This document shows positions 22,200 to 34,620 of a stretch of 64,000 nt of DNA, in pieces (the stretch's first letter is position 1; each line of letters opens with the position of its first letter). The position numbers and the translations under genes were made by a program. The notes beneath the pieces were generated by a model. The model had not been told where the DNA came from, ran no database searches, and saw only the letters and a list, made by a program, of their open reading frames with translations. The DNA is from Mesocentrotus franciscanus (lineage: Eukaryota; Echinodermata; Echinoidea; Camarodonta; Strongylocentrotidae), in NCBI GenBank assembly GCA_037976565.1, contig CP137670.1:18959744-19023743 (forward strand), written 5' to 3'.

Positions 22200-24770
22200 A
22201 TTTCTCTTTTTAATGATATAATTGTAGCAGGTCAGTGGTGGGCACATAATTCCACGAGCTAGCTAGTGAGCGTAGCGAGCGAGCGAAAAAAACACTTCTC
22301 TTTTTATTGAGAACATGGTACATAAACTTGGTTTCATTGTTCCATGACAGGGACGTGATTATTAAAAGCGATGTTATTTCTATTTTGGCGAGCGAACGTA
22401 GCGAGCGAGCAAAATTTTTGTAATGATAATTGGTTCATAAATTTCAGGTTTTTTGTTGCAGGTCAGGGCTTACACAATCATGTCTAAGGTGATGTTAATT
22501 CCATTTTGGCGAACGAGCACACCAAAACTTCTTTGAATAACGTTTGGTACATAATTATTAACTGGTTGTTGCAGGTTGGGGCGGGCACGTTAGCGATGTT
22601 AACTTCATTTTGGCGAGCGAGCGTAGCGAGCAAGAAACAAAATCGCTTCTTGTTTTAATAATTGCCAATTAAACTTGGTTCAATCATGTTTAAGCCAATG
22701 TCAATCCCATTTTGGCGGGCAGGCAAAAAAACTCACATCTCTCTTTGTAATGATATTGTAGCAGGTCAGTGGCGGGCACATTTGTTAGTAATGTAAGCAT
22801 AATTCCACTTCGGCGAGCGAGCGAAAAAATCACTTCTCTTTTACTTTTAGTGAGAACATGGTACATAAACTTGGTTTCATTGTTCCATGTTGGGGGCGGG
22901 CACAAGCGTGATTTATAGTAAAAGCGATGTTACTTCTATTTTGGCGAGCGAGCGTAAATTTTTTTTTAATGATGATTGGTACATAACTTTCAGGTTTTTT
23001 GTTGCAGGTCAGGGCTTACACAATCATGTCTAAGGTGATGTTAATTCCATTTTGGCGAACGAGCACACCAAAACTTCTTTGAATAACGTTTGGTACATAA
23101 TTATTAACTGGTTGTTGCAGGTTGGGGCGGGCACGTTAGCGATGTTAACTTCATTTTGGCGAGCGAGCGTAGCGAGCAAGAAACAAAATCGCTTCTTGTT
23201 TTAATAATTGCCAATTAAACTTGGTTCAATCATGTTTAAGCCAATGTCAATCCCATTTTGGCGGGCAGGCAAAAAAAACCTCACATCTCTCTTTGTAATG
23301 ATATTGTAGCAGGTCAGTGGCGGGCACATTTGTTAGTAATGTAAGCATAATTCCACTTCGGCGAGCGAGCGAAAAAAATCACTTCTCTTTTACTTTTAGT
23401 GAGAACATGGTACATAAACTTGGTTTCATTGTTCCATGTTGGGGCGGGCACAAGCGTGATTTATAGTAAAAGCGATGTTACTTCTATTTTGGCGAGCGAG
23501 CGTAAATTTTTTTAATGATGATTGGTACATAACTTTCAGGTTTTTGTTGCAGGTCGGGGCTTACACAATCATGTTTAAGGTGATGTTAATTCCATTTTGG
23601 CGAGGGAGCGTAGCTAGCGAGCAAACCAAATATTCTTTGAATAACGTTTGGTACATAATTATTAACTGGTAATTTGTTGTAGGTTTGTTGGCGATGTTAA
23701 TTGTAAAGACAGCGTAGCAAGAGAGGGTTAAAAAAATCAATTTTCTTTTAATGTTGATTAGTACATGAACTTGGTTTATTGTTGCAGGTCAGGGCGGGCA
23801 AAATCATGAAGGCGATGTAAATTCCATTATGGCAAGCAAGCTCGAACCAAGCTGGAAAATACACTATTCTTTCAATAATAATAATTGGTACGTAAACTTA
23901 AGTTTTTTGTTGCAGGTTGGAGTGGACACGATCATGTTTTAAGATGATGTTAATTCCATTCGGCTAGCGAGCGTAAAATATAATTGTCTTATGATGATTG
24001 GAACATAGATTAACATCTACCCTAGCAGGTCGGGGCCTTATTATTATTTTTTTTTACTGATTTGCTGCAAGTTGGGGCAAGCACAATCGCGCTTAAGGCG
24101 ATGTTAATTACATATTTGGGAGTGAGCGTATAGCGAGCGAGCAAAATACTCTTTTCTTTCAATGATAATTGGTATATAAACATAGATCTTTATGTTGCAG
24201 GTCGGGGTGACACAAATCAACTCATATATCAATCACTAAAATCAATCAATTCATCAATTCTGGCGAGCGAGGAAACAATATCTCTCAAAATAACGTTTGG
24301 TACTTATTTACTGGGATTATTGTTGCAGGCAAGGGGGCGCACATATTTTGTTAGAAATGTCAATTCCATTTTGGCGAGCGAGCATAGCGAGCAAGCAAAA
24401 AAAATCAATTCTCTTTTAATAGAAATTAATACATAAACTTGTTTTTATTGGTGCAGGTCGGGATGGGCGCAATCGCGTTTAACGCGATATCAACTCCTTT
24501 TTGCGAGAGGGCGAAAAACACTTCCATTTTTAATGATATTGTTGCAGGTCAAGGGTGGGCACAATTGTTTTCAAAGCAATGTCTATTCCATTTATTCGCG
24601 AGCGAGCGTAGCGAGCGAGAAAAATGAATTAGTCTCTTTTAGTAACATTTGGTTCATAAATTGGGTGTTATTGTTGCCATCGTTGAAGGTCGGGGACCGT
24701 CGGGGCAGGCACAATTGTATTCTAGGCAATGCTAATCCTTTTCTTTTTCAGGGGACGAGCAAGTGAAAAC
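22200..24770. repeat. Higher-order tandem repeat inside the hAT-like element
   Basis: Monomers of roughly 100-140 bases carry, in order, GTTGCAGGT, GGGCACAATC, GATGTTAATTCCATTTTGG, CGAGCGAGCGTAGCGAGC, a T-rich part and TTGGTACATAAACTTGG. Several monomers form a higher-order unit: 'ggtcagggcttacacaatc' starts at 22,461, 23,007 and (as 'ggtcggggc') 23,552, periods of 546 and 545 bases. Neighbouring higher-order units are nearly identical, whereas monomers within one differ clearly. Confidence 0.8.
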
Positions 24771-25129
24771 AATTAATACAAAATAGGCTAGCAAGCAGCT
24801 CGCGCCAGCGAATAGTTTCGAATTTGTTATATCACTTACATTTTCCTATTTTCATTTGTCTTTTTCAGGGCCGTATGCGGAATATTTTTCTGGTGGGGGA
24901 GGGGGAAAGATGCGTAAAAAGTTTTCGAAGATACTCAAAAGCGAAAGGAGTGATGAGGGAGTTCGAGCGACCGAACTGGTCATGAGGGTACTTTTGCATT
25001 TCAAAGAGTAGAATTGAAGGATTTGGTAGAGGCCTACACTACTTGTGAGCTTTGTTAAACATTTTCAGAAAAAAACTGTACGTTTTCAAAATATCTGGGA
25101 TCAACTGCCCCCGGTGCGTACGGCCAGGG

Positions 25130-25400
25130 TCTTTTTTTTTTAATTTCCCCAATTTTTCTTTCCTTTTCTTTTCCCTTTTTCTTCCCTTTCTCTTCTTCTT
25201 CCTTTTTCTTCTTCTTCCTTTTTTCTTTCATTTTCCTTTTTCTTTTTTTCTCTTTCTTTCTTTCTTTTCTTGTTTTTCTTTCCCTTTTCCTTTTTTCTTT
25301 TTCTTTCCTTTCCTTTCTTTTCTTTTCTTTCCCCTTTTTTTTCTCTTTCCCCTTTTTTTTTCCTTTCCCTTTCCCCCTTTTTCTTTTTTTTCCTGGAGCC
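25130..25400. repeat. T/C-rich low-complexity tract
   Basis: Runs of T and CTTTT/CCCTTT blocks inside the right part of the hAT-like element. Frames across it are Phe/Ser/Pro-rich artefacts, not genes. Confidence 0.9.
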
Positions 25401-25460
25401 CGTCAGGGGGGCACTCTGCCCCCCTGCCCCCCCCCCCTCAGGTACGCCAGTGTTACAGAT

Positions 25461-27300
25461 ACTTAGTATAATGCAGCTACGTACAGGTTGTGCGTGTTTG
25501 AGATGAAGAAAAAAAAACTGTGTTACTTATTTCATTATTTTAACATCTCTTCTATCAAACTAGAAAGGGAGACTATGCAACATATTTTTTTAAATCAAAT
25601 ATACTGGTTGGATACATATATATCCACATGCCATATAGCCAAATGAAAAATCAACAGAATTGAATCTAAGAAATAGTCAGTATAACGCAGTATCCGTTCG
25701 ATTAAAACAACATATCAAATATTAACATATACCATATAATAATAATAAATCAGTAGTGTTGAATCTCTCAAATACTGGGTATTTTCTGATATGAGCATAC
25801 TTGTAATGTAAATATTTTTTCGATAGATAAAGAAAGTTGGCCCTATTTAGTTGGTATGCTATTCATTCTATCAAATATACGTTGTACATACATAAATATA
25901 TTAAATGTCTCAAAGCAAGATTAGAGATCAACAAATTGAATCTTACACAAACTCGGTATTATACACTATTTACATGCTGTGAGTGTGTAAGATAATAAGA
26001 CTGCAATTTATTTCAATATCATAGCATTTGTCTCGGCAAAAAGTTACATATCAAAGATTTGAATGTTTTATAATGAGCAAAATTATAAAATCAACAGTGT
26101 TGAATCTAACATAATTATACTGGGTATTATGCAGCTATGTTTACATGTTCCGAGCATAATTGTTATGCATATTCTTGCGTGATAGATGGATAGATAGTGC
26201 TCAGTACAGTAGGATTGGTAAAAAGTGTACAAAGTGCAATCTTATAGTGCAATCGTCAAAATGGGTATAGTTTGGATACTCATGACTATACAACACATTT
26301 GAAATGATTTCTGTAGCTGAAAAAACGATCGACAAATGTGAAACTTTCAAACGAATATACCTATGCAAGTACTTAGTGTAATGCAGCTATGTACATGTAC
26401 CTTAAAATAAGCGTGTATAGTGTACATGTTGTGTTTTGGAGCCATACGGGCAGTAACTTACATACTCAGAGTTTACTCCCTGCTGGCTCTAAACGGAAGA
26501 TAAACCTGTAGTCTCTTAAAAAGGGGGTAAATTATCATTCATTTTTGTAGGATATGTTCAATAAAAATTACATGTACATGAAATATGTTAATATAATTTA
26601 TATCTTACTAGCAAAATGAAAAGAAAAAAAACAACAAGAAAATATATTCAATCTTACAAATACTCCTTATAATGCACTTATTTACATGTACATGTTATAT
26701 GTTTAAGCATGTGCGATGTGTATAATTTCTTAATAGATAGGAAAACTGTGCAACTGTTTTAAAATTTGATAACATTTAGTTTATTCCAATTCTCAGCTGA
26801 TAGGTGACAGATCATATGACATGATGAAAAAGAATGCTATTAGAGATAGAGAGGAATGGAGAAACATTAAAGAGGGCTCTCCTGTTTGGACTGCCCTTGG
26901 CAGAATACTTGAGAGTGTCAGAAAGTTTATTTTCTCAATGATATAGATGAACATGTAACAGATAAAAATTAAAAATGTCTAAATTTGAATTTTCTTTAAT
27001 CTTGGTATAATGCACGAATTAACATATGTTATGAGCTTATGTAATGTTAATAGTCTCTGGACAGATAAGGAAACTGTGCTTTGTATTGCATTGTTATAGT
27101 ATTTCATTAACGGTGGTATATTTTCTGCTAAAGTCACTATGATTTGAATTCCATTATTGCATCTTTGTATTTTCTCTTGCTTTTTGTATTATATTATTTA
27201 TTGCAAAAGCCTGGCTTGAACCTGGTTATGGTTATTGTAATTGTACTTATACAAATTCATGCATGGCTATACTTTTCTTTGAAATAAAGAAATGATTACA
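25461..27300. repeat. Decayed tandem array and 3' flank of TRIM-like gene 2
   Basis: Continuation of the array interrupted at 21,746. Motifs 'gaatctctcaaatactgggt', 'tattatgcagctatgtttac' and 'gcgtgtatagtgtacatgtt' parallel 10,370-11,480. From 27,130, 'atgatttgaattccattatt' and 'cctggttatggttattgtaa' parallel 12,120-12,230, without the 2.3 kb insertion seen there. No gene seen. Confidence 0.65.
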
Positions 27301-27305
27301 AATAA

Positions 27306-27311
27306 TTTATT
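27306..27311 (-). promoter_or_regulatory. Candidate poly(A) signal of TRIM-like gene 2
   Basis: AATAAA on the minus strand, about 51 bases after the stop codon of gene 2, in sequence related to the site after gene 1. Confidence 0.5.
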
Positions 27312-27361
27312 AATGTAACAATTTTTTTTTCCTGGAAAATTGCAATCAAACAGGATTTGAT

Positions 27362-29177
27362 TTAGAGGGTAAATCTGTTTTTGAATACGAGAATGTTGTC
27401 TCCATCGCAAGCAATCAGTTTCCCCGATGACGTCATCAACATACAAGATAATACAAGGTGACCTAACCTATGATCCTTTGAGCGTAGTCTAGTTGATAGA
27501 GGGAATGATGCTACTCTTCTTTTCTTCATACCACCCCCACTCATCACCTGATCAATCACACACGTCTTGTACACATTATCTGATGTCACGACGTAGAGGT
27601 CGTTTGTCATAGGATCGATGCAGGCATTCCAGATTACATCACTGTGGGGGATTTGTCTTTGAGCACCCTGTCTGTCGATAATGAACACTCTATGATCTGG
27701 TGGTGAGGGTTGAGCGATGATATGACCTGATGATAGTACAGCATGCATCCTTATATTCTGTTTACATGTGATGGTAATCATGATCTTACGATCAGCTGGG
27801 TTGATGACATATATCTTAGACTGACACAACTCAGCAGCGATGATCATCCCATCCTGGTCAACAGCTACATCCACCTCTGTTTTATCACACGTTGTGTTTG
27901 TTGGTATTGTGACGTCATTGATGTGCTTCCATTGACTGTCATACACACTGATGCATCCAGTCAAACTGTCCCCTGTACACCCTTCACACCCTTTACCGCA
28001 TACTACCTTGCCATCAGTCAGCAATGCACAGGAATCAACACATCGTGTACCACTATCGGTTATCACTCTCTCACTGTGTTTAGTGTTCATATCTAACATG
28101 TATGTATGTCGGCTACCAAATGATCTATCTGTGATGGTCACATTGTATTCTTCAACACATCCTATAATGACCGGTATTGTGATTTTATCTTTTACCTGGA
28201 TTGTATCAATAAGCTCCCATTCCCCATCATAGCCATCAATCCTCCCATCATACCTCTCTCTCCCAGCACCCTTCACAAACCTCACACCTGATATGGTACC
28301 AGTAATTTGTTTCACCTCATCCTCATTCAGTGGCTTCTTGAGTTCATCACTCACTGATATCTCCACACGATGCCCGTCTTTGACGACATTTTTATCATTT
28401 TCGAGTACTGTATCAAGTGTCTGTACTGTAGTCTCTGTGGTTTTTGTGTCATCTTGCCATGCGTTCTCCAACTCACCAATCTTTCTTTCTTTCTCTTCAG
28501 CGATGTTCTTAATGTCTGTTTGAAGACTATATTGTTTATTGTGGATTGGTTCTCGTCTTCTCTCTGCATTTGTACGGTTTAATTCAAGTCGTTTTTCCTT
28601 CTCTTCATCGTTCTTTCGAATCTTTTCATTGATCTTCTGAATCTCCTCGTGAAGTTTCTGATTCTTCTCATAAATCTCATGGTTGATTTTTGCAGCATCC
28701 TCCTTCTCGCTGTCCTTGTCTGTTTGGATCGCCTTTATTGGTTACCGAATCAACTTCATCTTTCAAAGCTTGTAGATGGGTGTCGGTGTCTTTCCTACAC
28801 TGATGAATCTGATCTCCATAAACTTGATAAAGCTTTAATTTGTCCTTTGCCTTTTCTTTTAGAGTGGTTAGACTTGCTTTACTTTCCATGATGGCGCCGT
28901 CTATATCCTGTTGCATGCAAGGCTGTTGATGATCTATATGTGCGCATGAATAACAAAGTGCTACACCATGCGTTTTACAATACAATTTGATTTCTTCATT
29001 GTGTTCCTCACAATAAAAATTGGACCCACCCTTTCTTGCTTTTCTGATGCATCCCTCTTTGGAGGCGCAGTCATCGCAGAGCTTCCTCTTCTCCTTCACG
29101 TAATACGTCACATCTGTGGTTGCCTCACAGTTCTCTCCTGCACAGATGTCTTCTTCAAAGTTGAAGTTCGCCGCCAT
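27362..29177 (-). pseudogene. RING-less TRIM-like gene 2, full length but with one frameshift
   Basis: Start at ATG 29,177 (MAANFNFEEDIC), after a 'ttctacag' acceptor (exon from 29,195). The region is 1,816 bases, one more than a multiple of three. Both B-box zinc motifs are intact (C-x4-C, C-x2-C, then C-x2-H-x7-C-x2-H-x4-C-x2-C-x4-H). The frame breaks in the coiled coil at about 28,733-28,740, where this copy has TTTATTGGTTACC (plus strand) and gene 3 has TCATTGATTACC, one base fewer. Beyond it the second frame is open to the stop at 27,362, through the coiled coil (TDIKNIAEEKER) and the propeller-like region (VDVAVDQDGMIIAAE, YVINPADRKI). Only one lesion exists in 1.8 kb, so a base-calling error in a T run, or a very recent pseudogene, are both possible. 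Confidence 0.82.
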
Positions 29178-29215
29178 CCTGATCAGAGTATTGACCTGTA
29201 GAAAGAACAATTCTC

Positions 29216-29406
29216 AAGAGAGAAAGAGAGGGAGAGAGAGAGAGGATGAAGTTGAGAAAGAGAGAGAGAGAGTGGGGAGATTTAGGGGTAGGATGAATGG
29301 GGAGGCATAGACAGAGGGGGAAGGAAGGGAGAAGGAGGGAGGAAAGAAGGGTGATATAAGGAAGGATGGATGAAGGGAGAGAGAAGGAGAGAGGAAGGGA
29401 AGGACC
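29216..29406 (-). repeat. GA/CT tract next to the gene 2 splice acceptor
   Basis: About 190 bases, pyrimidine-rich on the coding strand, adjoining the acceptor at 29,196. Almost identical to the tract of gene 3 (58,741-58,930) and clearly different from that of gene 1. Confidence 0.85.
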
Positions 29407-30048
29407 AAGCAAGAGGAATTGAATATGATATATTTAATACAACGACCTCCATTATTATATTGTATTTAGGCACGTTTAAAATAAAAACATTATTAATGGA
29501 TTGCAGTGTATTTCCTTTCGTGAAATTGCTATTGAAGGGTCATATAGGCCAACTGTTTTTCTCATTCATTTTTGTTAAAACAATTGTATATGGTCTTGAA
29601 TCTGCAACAACTATTTTTAAATGCACTGAGAGCAAGTCATATTAAATTTTAAGTGAAAATTCATAGTTTCTTTTGGTCTAAGAATACATAATGTAAACGT
29701 AATACACATGCTTTGCGAAATAATTGGTACTTTCTACATGATTCTCTTGATTATAAATATTGAATTCATATTTGTATTGATATGTTTTTCATATATCATT
29801 ACAATGAACAATTAAGGATATTTTAAGGTCTTGTTGTTTACATAGCTATAGGTGACCGAGACAAGTGGAGCAATATATGCGACGCTTTATAACTGCAAGG
29901 AAAAAGTTATCTAATTTAAAATGTATAAACCCAGTAGCATATTGTGGACTGAATTATTGGGAGGGGGAGTCGGTAGGGTGCACCAGTCTTTGGTGTACGA
30001 GATCAGCATTTGTTAGGTTTTTTTATAATTCGCGGCACCCCTTTAGGA
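29407..30048. other. 5' flank or intron of TRIM-like gene 2
   Basis: No gene seen. Nearly the same sequence follows gene 3 at 58,931-59,630, and a diverged version follows gene 1 near 17,070-17,215. It ends where repeat-unit sequence begins ('ttttcacgtcaccctaatcc'). Confidence 0.55.
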
Positions 30049-32005
30049 TTTTCACGTCACCCTAATCCAAAATTCATCCCTCGTGCATATAGGCGTACGG
30101 GGCACATTTGTGTGTGAGAGCCGTGTGAGGGCCTCTTGTAAAAAAAATAGTATCTGGATACCAAATATTGCGAGCAAGCGAGCAAAAACATATATTCAGT
30201 CATCTCCTTGCCAGGAATCACCCTGATTTATCAATTTTGTGAGAAGAAAGCGAACGAGGGCTAACAAGAAGATACTTGTTTTGGCATAAATTTTATTTCG
30301 ATATAGAAATACAATAAATAAAGTCATATTTGGGCGTCATGCTGCGCGAATCATGACGAAATTCGGGCAGTGAGAAATGGAGAAAGGAAGAAAGAGAACT
30401 AGACATATAGAAGAAGATATTGATCATATTTTTTCATGTTGTAGGCCCTAATCTATCTGAAAATGTTCTTATAAGTAGATTTTCACGTCAAACTGATGCT
30501 TACCTAGCACAAATTAGCACACAAATTAATGGGCGTTTTTTTTTTTTTTTTTACACATGCATGCACACAGTGCATGGATATGGCAAGTAGAGAAACAAGT
30601 TATTGTCCCCCAAAATACACAATATAATGTTATGAGCGTTGACAACAGATGTGCTCCGTTGCTCTTTCTGAATCATATTCTGTGTCTAACGTCTAGTCTG
30701 ACGTCAAATGAATACATTTACATTCCTCGTGATGTCAATAGACGCGTAAAAGGCGAGGGGGGGGGGGTTGCTAATCCATCCCCCGAAAAATAAAATTGCT
30801 AGAAAAAAACTATTAGATGTAAATAACCAGCACAGTTCGTGAGAGTTACATCTCGGTCACATGACTTTGTATCACTGTTCTGTTCTATGTAGAAGGAATA
30901 AAATCATTAGATCAATGTTTTCATAAGGGTATGAAAGATGAAACTCTACAAACTCTGGATTACGTGTTTGTCCATGCTGAAGACAAAGTTAGTGAGGAGA
31001 ATTATGGTTTATGCAAGGCCTTCGCTGTGGAACAGAAGTAGCAGATCAGTTGAAGTATAAATGATAATCTAAAGTACAGTATATGTTTGATTCGGCTTAA
31101 CACAAATCTTTCTCTTTTTTACACTACCGTTGAGTAAAGTCCTTCGATGTAATTTTTTTTCTCTTGCACTAGTGTTCGTCGAGTATTTCATTTTCAAGTA
31201 AATTCAAGATTCTCACTATAACGAATCTTGTGAATTACATGTACAAACATTTAGCTGAATGGCATGTACCCTAAGTACATGTTGCCCCATCTTTGGTTCC
31301 CCATTTCACTGGTGTCCCCTCATTTGCTGGACCCATGCTACAACATTGTAAATATCTCAACAAGTTCTCATTATGATTATCTGTTATTAGTTTTCTCTCC
31401 CTTTCTTTCCCTCTTTTCTCCCCCTCTCTTTTTCTTCTATAGCCACTTTCTCTTTTCCTCCCTCTCTCTGTTTCTCTCTCTCTTTCTCTTTCTCTATGCA
31501 TTCCTTTCTTTCCCCCCACTTTGTCTCTCTCTCTCTCTGCCCCTCTATGTCCTACTCTCCCGTTTTCGCTTTCTTTCACACTATCCCTGTCACTACCCCT
31601 ATCCCCTCTAAAAATATTGTCACAAACCCGCAACTTCTTTTCATCTAATTTTCTTCCAAGTGTCTCTGTTTATTGGTTTCACGTCACCATAATCCATACT
31701 CCAATACAATAGGTAAGGTTATATTAGGGCGCCATGCTGCCCGAATCATGACCAAATTCGGGCAGTGAGAAATAAAGAAAGTAAAAAAGAGATAGAGACA
31801 AACAAAAGAAAAACATACCCCATCCCACATGCATACACCTGTTTCTCCTTTTATAGCTTAATTACCTATTTCTCATCCACTTCCTTTTTTTTATACCGAC
31901 CTTGTTCATTGCAAAATGACCTAAATACAGCTTACCTTAATTACCAGTTTCTTGCGATTTTAACTTTCGTAATGTGAAGTCAGAAAGTAAGTTGATCATC
32001 TAGAT

Positions 32006-32478
32006 CTGGCCTTCTCAACTGGCGGAGCTTGTGGTCAGTCGGAGTGGCGCAGGACTGTTGCCAAACAAATAAAACAAATAATATTTTGAAATTAAAAACT
32101 TAGCAAAATCAAGAAGTCGCAGTCGAAGTTGATTCCGATTGACATTTCCCGCGTTTATTGCCCCAAAATAACTACATATAAATGTACTTCCACTGTAATT
32201 GTATCCAGGAATTGTACTAGTTTTTTAACATCAATATGACATTATGATTGATATATTTTGGAATACAAAGATGTTAAAAATGCCACATCTGGGCCTTTAA
32301 AAAGCCCTACAATTCACCAGCTTCCAGGGACTCCGCCCCCCCCCCCTCCGTCCCCATCCGTTGTCGGCTCGCTACACTCCCTCGCATCACAGTCACCAAA
32401 AATACAGGTTAGCACTTCAACTTCAATAAAGTTGTCGTTTTTGCACTTCTAATAAACTAGTTGAGAAGGCCTGCCCTG
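32006..32478. mobile_element. Short hAT-like MITE in one repeat unit
   Basis: The neighbouring unit reads 'gatcatctagatgctcc' without interruption (about 35,256). Here 473 bases sit after 'atctagat' (31,998-32,005) and before 'atgtaaat' (32,479-32,486), an 8-base duplication that has drifted. Ends: CTGGCCTTCTCAACTGG on the left; on the right, reversed, CAGGGCAGGCCTTCTCAACT. CAGGG...TTCTCAAC ends are typical of hAT-derived MITEs. No coding capacity. The same insertion is present at 61,500-61,978, so it predates the gene 2/gene 3 duplication. Confidence 0.75.
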
Positions 32479-33480
32479 ATGTAAATGCTCCTTTTATAAT
32501 TGATACTGTTTTAAGAAGAACAATTCATCCAACGTCTTGTAATATTTGTATTAGGTGCAAATCAAGATGACGTTTAGTTGTATACCATCCCACGTCAAAC
32601 CGATGCTCACTTGGCAAAAAAAAATTGCATACAAATTCATGGGCATTTTTCACTCATGCATGCATACAGTACATAAATATGGCAAGTATAGACAAAAAGT
32701 TATTGTCCCCCAAACACACAATGTATGAACGTTGACAAAAGATGTGCTCCGTTGCTCTTTGTAAATAGATTAATATGAATATGAATCATAGCAGTCTAAC
32801 ATAAAAAGAATATATTTATATTCCTTGTGATGTCAATAGAGGCGTTACAGGGGGGCAATGCTTATCTATCCCTGAACAAAATTATTTTGTTAGGAAATAC
32901 TAAAATATGTAAATAACCAGCTGTAGTTAGACACAGTTCTGTAGAGTTATATCTCGGTCACATGACTTTCTTTCACTATTATACCCTAGGTAGAAGGATT
33001 AAAGTCATTATATCAATATTTTTATAAGGGTAAGAAAGATCATTAAACTCTACAAACTATGGATTATGTGTTCTTCCATGCTGAAGACAAAGTGAGTGGA
33101 GTATACCTTTGCTCATGCATGACCTTCGAGGTAAAACAGCAGATGAGTTGAAGTATAAATAATAATCTAAAGTACAGTATCTTTTTTATTTGACTTAAAA
33201 TAAATCTCTCTTTTTCTTTCACTACAGTTGTGTAAAGTGCTTTTATATGAGTTCATCTCTTGCGCTAGTGTTCCTCGAGCATTTGATTTCCAAGTAATTT
33301 CAAGATTCTAACTTTAACAAATCTTGATAATTACATGTGTGAACTTTTAGCTGAATGGCATGTACCCTAATTACATGTTCTCCCAACCCCTCTACCATTT
33401 AACTGGTGCCCCCTCTTTGGGTAGACACATGCCACAAAAACACTGTAAAAAAATCTTAACATGTTTTTGTTATAATTATG

Positions 33481-33794
33481 GGCTTATTCCGAAAGGTCGG
33501 GTAGCGTCGCGGCGCGTCGCGTTAACTTGAACGCGACCATTCGTCCAAAGCCCACCCCGGTTTTGCCGAAAGGGTGCGTTGAGAACGGAGTACCGCCTTA
33601 ACGCACCCTTTTCGATAAGCGGGGGCTTTTCTCGATAGGGTGCGTTGACTAGTCTTCAACATCAGTCGTTTAGAATGCAATTTAAGGAATTGAAATTTAA
33701 GTCGTTTTAAATTGCAATAATCAAAATTGAAACAAATAACAAATTAAATAAAACTATTTTGTACGTAGTCTTGCAGATCAGGCGTTTATAAGCC
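33481..33794. mobile_element. GC-rich 314-bp insertion with 9-bp target duplication
   Basis: Bounded by perfect 9-base repeats ATAATTATG (33,472-33,480 and 33,795-33,803), with 7-base inverted ends GGCTTAT/ATAAGCC. The paralogous unit near 62,960 lacks it. The interior starts strikingly GC-rich ('gcgtcgcggcgcgtcgcg') and has a hairpin AAGGGTGCGTT...AACGCACCCTT (about 33,564-33,611). A 9-base duplication suggests a Mutator-like MITE; the class is inference, the insertion itself is clear. Confidence 0.75.
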
Positions 33795-33814
33795 ATAATT
33801 ATGTATCATTATAT

Positions 33815-34620
33815 TCCCCCTCTCTCTTTCTCTCCATATTTCTTCCCCTCACCTCTTTCTTTCTTTACTCCCTCTACCCTCTTCTATCTTTCATGTAGTA
33901 TCAGTCATCTTTCTCTCTCTCTCTATCTCTCTCTCTCTCTCTCAGTTTTTCCCTTCCCCCCCTCTCTCTCTCTCTATTAATTCATTTATCTTCCTCTTTC
34001 TCAACCTCTCTCTTCTTCTCTCTTTCTCTATTAATTATTTTCTTCTTCAACTTTCTCTCTCTCTCTCTCTTTTCCCATTTATCTCCCACTCCTAATCCCT
34101 TCTATCTTTCATCTATTATCAGTCATCTTTCTCTCTCTCTCTCTCCATCTTTCCCTCTGTCTCTCTTTCTTTCTGTATCTCTATCTCTCTCTCCCCTTCT
34201 CTTTCTATTGCTCTAGCTCTCTTCACTCCTCTCTCTCTGTACCCTTTTCTCTTTATCTCTCTCTCTCTCAGTTTTCCCTTCCCCCTCTCTTTCTCTCTCT
34301 ATTAATTCATTTCTCTTCCTCTTTCTCCCCTCTCTCTTCTTCACTTTTTTTCTTTCTCTATTTATTATTTTCTTCCCCATGCTTGAATCTTTCCTTCTCT
34401 CTCCCTCTCTCTATCGCCCTCTTTCTTCAATCCTCTCTCTCTGTACCATTTTCTCTTTATCTCTCTCTCTCTCTCTCTGTTTTCCCCTTTCCCCATCTCT
34501 CTCTCTATTAATTCATTTCTCTTCCTCTTTCTCCCCCTCTCTCTCTCTCTCTATCTCTTCCGATCTATCTCCCACTCCCCTGTTGTCACTTTCTTTCACA
34601 CTATCCCTTTCAATACCCCT
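33815..34620 (+). repeat. ~800-bp CT-rich tract
   Basis: Interrupted (CT)n, with 'ctctctctctattaattcat' recurring several times as an internal longer period. Much expanded relative to other units (about 150-230 bases). A similar expansion is at 62,985-63,530. Confidence 0.9.

Larger units (their letters stand above)
21746..25452. mobile_element. hAT-like element, 3.7 kb, filled with tandem repeats; 8-bp target duplication
   Basis: Ends: CAGTGGCGTATCTGGGG at 21,746, and at the right, reversed, CACTGGCGTACCTGAGG. TTACAGAT flanks both sides exactly (21,738-21,745 and 25,453-25,460). The interrupted sequence rejoins as the array motif seen intact near 10,081 ('ttacagttacttagtataa'). No transposase frame is present; most of the interior is a tandem array with GGCGAGCGAGCG motifs, followed by a T/C-rich stretch (25,130-25,400) and the G/C-rich right end. 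It would depend on a transposase encoded elsewhere. Confidence 0.85.

Noticed and set aside
22200..24770. CRISPR array
   Set aside because: Repeats are variable, long and without unique equal-length spacers, and the genome is eukaryotic; it is a tandem repeat inside a transposon.
27743..28232. Plus-strand frames over TRIM-like gene 2 (and over 15,221-15,960 and 57,611-58,329)
   Set aside because: Antisense shadows of the propeller and coiled-coil coding strand.
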